Position numbers and translations under genes: made by a program. Source: Granulicella mallensis MP5ACTX8 (GTDB lineage Bacteria; Acidobacteriota; Terriglobia; Terriglobales; Acidobacteriaceae). Taken from it: a stretch of 64,000 nucleotides of DNA. Shown piece after piece: positions 63,265 to 64,000 of the stretch. Positions within the stretch are counted from its first letter, which is position 1, and each line of letters opens with the position of its first letter. The stretch lies in contig NC_016631.1 of the NCBI RefSeq assembly GCF_000178955.2, positions 1,860,001 through 1,924,000 of the forward strand, written 5' to 3'. The notes beneath the pieces are model-generated. The model worked only from the letters and a program-made list of their open reading frames with translations, did no database searches and had not been told where the DNA came from.

Positions 63265-63648
63265 GTGGCAAAACTAACGATCGTCTTTGGTGTGCTGCTG
63301 GTTGTTCTGGGTGTTGCCGGCTTTGTGATGACCGGTTCCAGCCATCCGACGTCCCTCATCCCCTGCTGGTTTGGCCTGGTGCTGGCGCTCAGTGGAGCCT
63401 TGGCATCGGGTAATGACGCGAAGAAGCGCATGCTCTGGATGCATATTGCGGTGACCGTTGGCTTGCTGGGCTTCCTTTTCCCGGCGGTGATGTCCATCAA
63501 GTCGCTGGTCAAGGCGCATGCCCAGCAGGTGGAACTGGCTCATCCGGCAGCGGTGCATGAGCAGCTCATCATGGCGTTTGTCTGCCTGATCTTCGTCGTT
63601 CTGTGCGTTCGGTCGTTCATCGCAGCCCGCCGTGGGCGTGTAGCCTGA
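63265..63648 (+). CDS. Small integral membrane protein
   Basis: A 127-residue protein with about four transmembrane helices (VFGVLLVVLGVAGFVM, LIPCWFGLVLALSGALA, MLWMHIAVTVGLLGFLFP, IMAFVCLIFVVLCVRSFI). Starts at a GTG with GAGA upstream, 34 nt after the SCO gene, and may be part of the same unit. I recognise no conserved function. Confidence 0.7.
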   Translation: MAKLTIVFGVLLVVLGVAGFVMTGSSHPTSLIPCWFGLVLALSGALASGNDAKKRMLWMHIAVTVGLLGFLFPAVMSIKSLVKAHAQQVELAHPAAVHEQLIMAFVCLIFVVLCVRSFIAARRGRVA

Positions 63649-63730
63649 GTCTTCGGTGAGTCTGGAACATCGAACACTCAGGACTTCAATGAGACTTCGA
63701 TTCATCGTGGCAGGACATTAGGGTTAATTC

Positions 63731-64000
63731 ATGGCAGGTTTAGGAAGCTCGGGTCTCGGTCGCGGCAGTGGTGGTTTGCGTTCGGCCGAGAGGCCCTCGC
63801 GTAATACCAGTAAGGCTCTCAGCGCCGATTTGACGGCGAAGCGTCCAAAGCCGAAGCTCAGCGACATTCTGCCCGAGATCTGGGTGCTGATCAAGCCGCG
63901 TCTCTGGCTCCTCTCCGGCTGCTTTTTGCTGATGATCGTCAACCGGGCATCGAGCCTCGTCCTGCCCGCTCTCTCTCGGCCGCTGATCGACAAGGTGATG
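63731..64000 (+). CDS. ABC exporter, N-terminal part (runs off the window)
   Basis: The first 90 residues are visible: a Gly/Ser/Arg-rich start, then PKLSDILPEIWVLIKPRLWLLSGCFLLMIVNRASSLVLP, the first helix of a type I ABC exporter, and RPLIDKVM, matching the usual short loop of MsbA-like or BmrA-like permeases. The ATG at 63731 follows an AGGG at about 8 nt. The ATPase domain lies beyond the window edge. Confidence 0.7.
   Translation, partial: MAGLGSSGLGRGSGGLRSAERPSRNTSKALSADLTAKRPKPKLSDILPEIWVLIKPRLWLLSGCFLLMIVNRASSLVLPALSRPLIDKVM

Overview
The window looks like chromosomal DNA of an acidobacterium of the Terriglobia type (Granulicella, Terriglobus or Edaphobacter relatives). Three things suggest this: two very large Oar-like TonB-dependent receptors with an N-terminal carboxypeptidase-regulatory-like domain (12348-15731 and 24309-28019), a membrane-anchored regulator with a domain expanded in Acidobacteria (28271-29650), and plant-polymer glycosidases in a moderately GC-rich, Gram-negative (lpxB-bearing) genome. 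The assignment is from family knowledge, not from a marker gene. No rRNA, tRNA, CRISPR array, transposase or phage gene was seen.

Layout. 0-8.4 kb: a metallophosphoesterase, then a peroxide-defence neighbourhood: divergent ohrR/ohr, a secreted alpha/beta hydrolase, an OxyR with both redox cysteines, a DUF1348 protein, monofunctional catalase and a GNAT protein. 8.8-16.6 kb: a deoR-sugar kinase-EamA exporter operon, divergent from a TonB receptor plus glycerophosphodiesterase. 16.7-18.6 kb: an SDR/SnoaL-like pair divergent from a MarR regulator. 19.3-29.7 kb: a polysaccharide-utilisation-like block (GH31, GH3, TonB receptor, membrane-bound regulator). 29.7-36.5 kb: a YVTN-propeller phosphoesterase, an isolated ccmC-ccmD pair, a secreted DUF4142 protein and an M1-peptidase-like protein that has lost its zinc site. 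36.6-48.9 kb: lpxB, an alpha/beta hydrolase, a YdeI-like protein, marR-MFS, an isochorismatase-like protein lacking its cysteine, an MsbA-type ABC exporter, hemW, threonine aldolase and a Tat-exported ferritin-like protein. 49-64 kb: a CHASE3 histidine kinase and lone receiver, an AddA/AddB-like helicase-nuclease pair, an NHL-repeat lipoprotein, an MFS transporter, a CusF-SCO fusion, and the start of another ABC exporter.

The most unusual feature is the intergenic DNA. At least four families of long, nested palindromes (about 60 to 650 bp) recur. They sit in eight of the ten convergent gene gaps, and the other two convergent gaps carry ordinary terminator hairpins. One family (169-bp type, with T/G-rich flanks and a short palindromic satellite) also invades divergent and tandem gaps, including the gap between addB and addA. 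Recombinant arms, inverted copies and tandem duplication suggest these elements are mobile or exchange sequence, and their placement suggests a role as bidirectional terminators or boundaries.

Start sites were chosen from visible Shine-Dalgarno sequences and family alignment remembered from known proteins; several differ from the longest open frame. No database search was possible.
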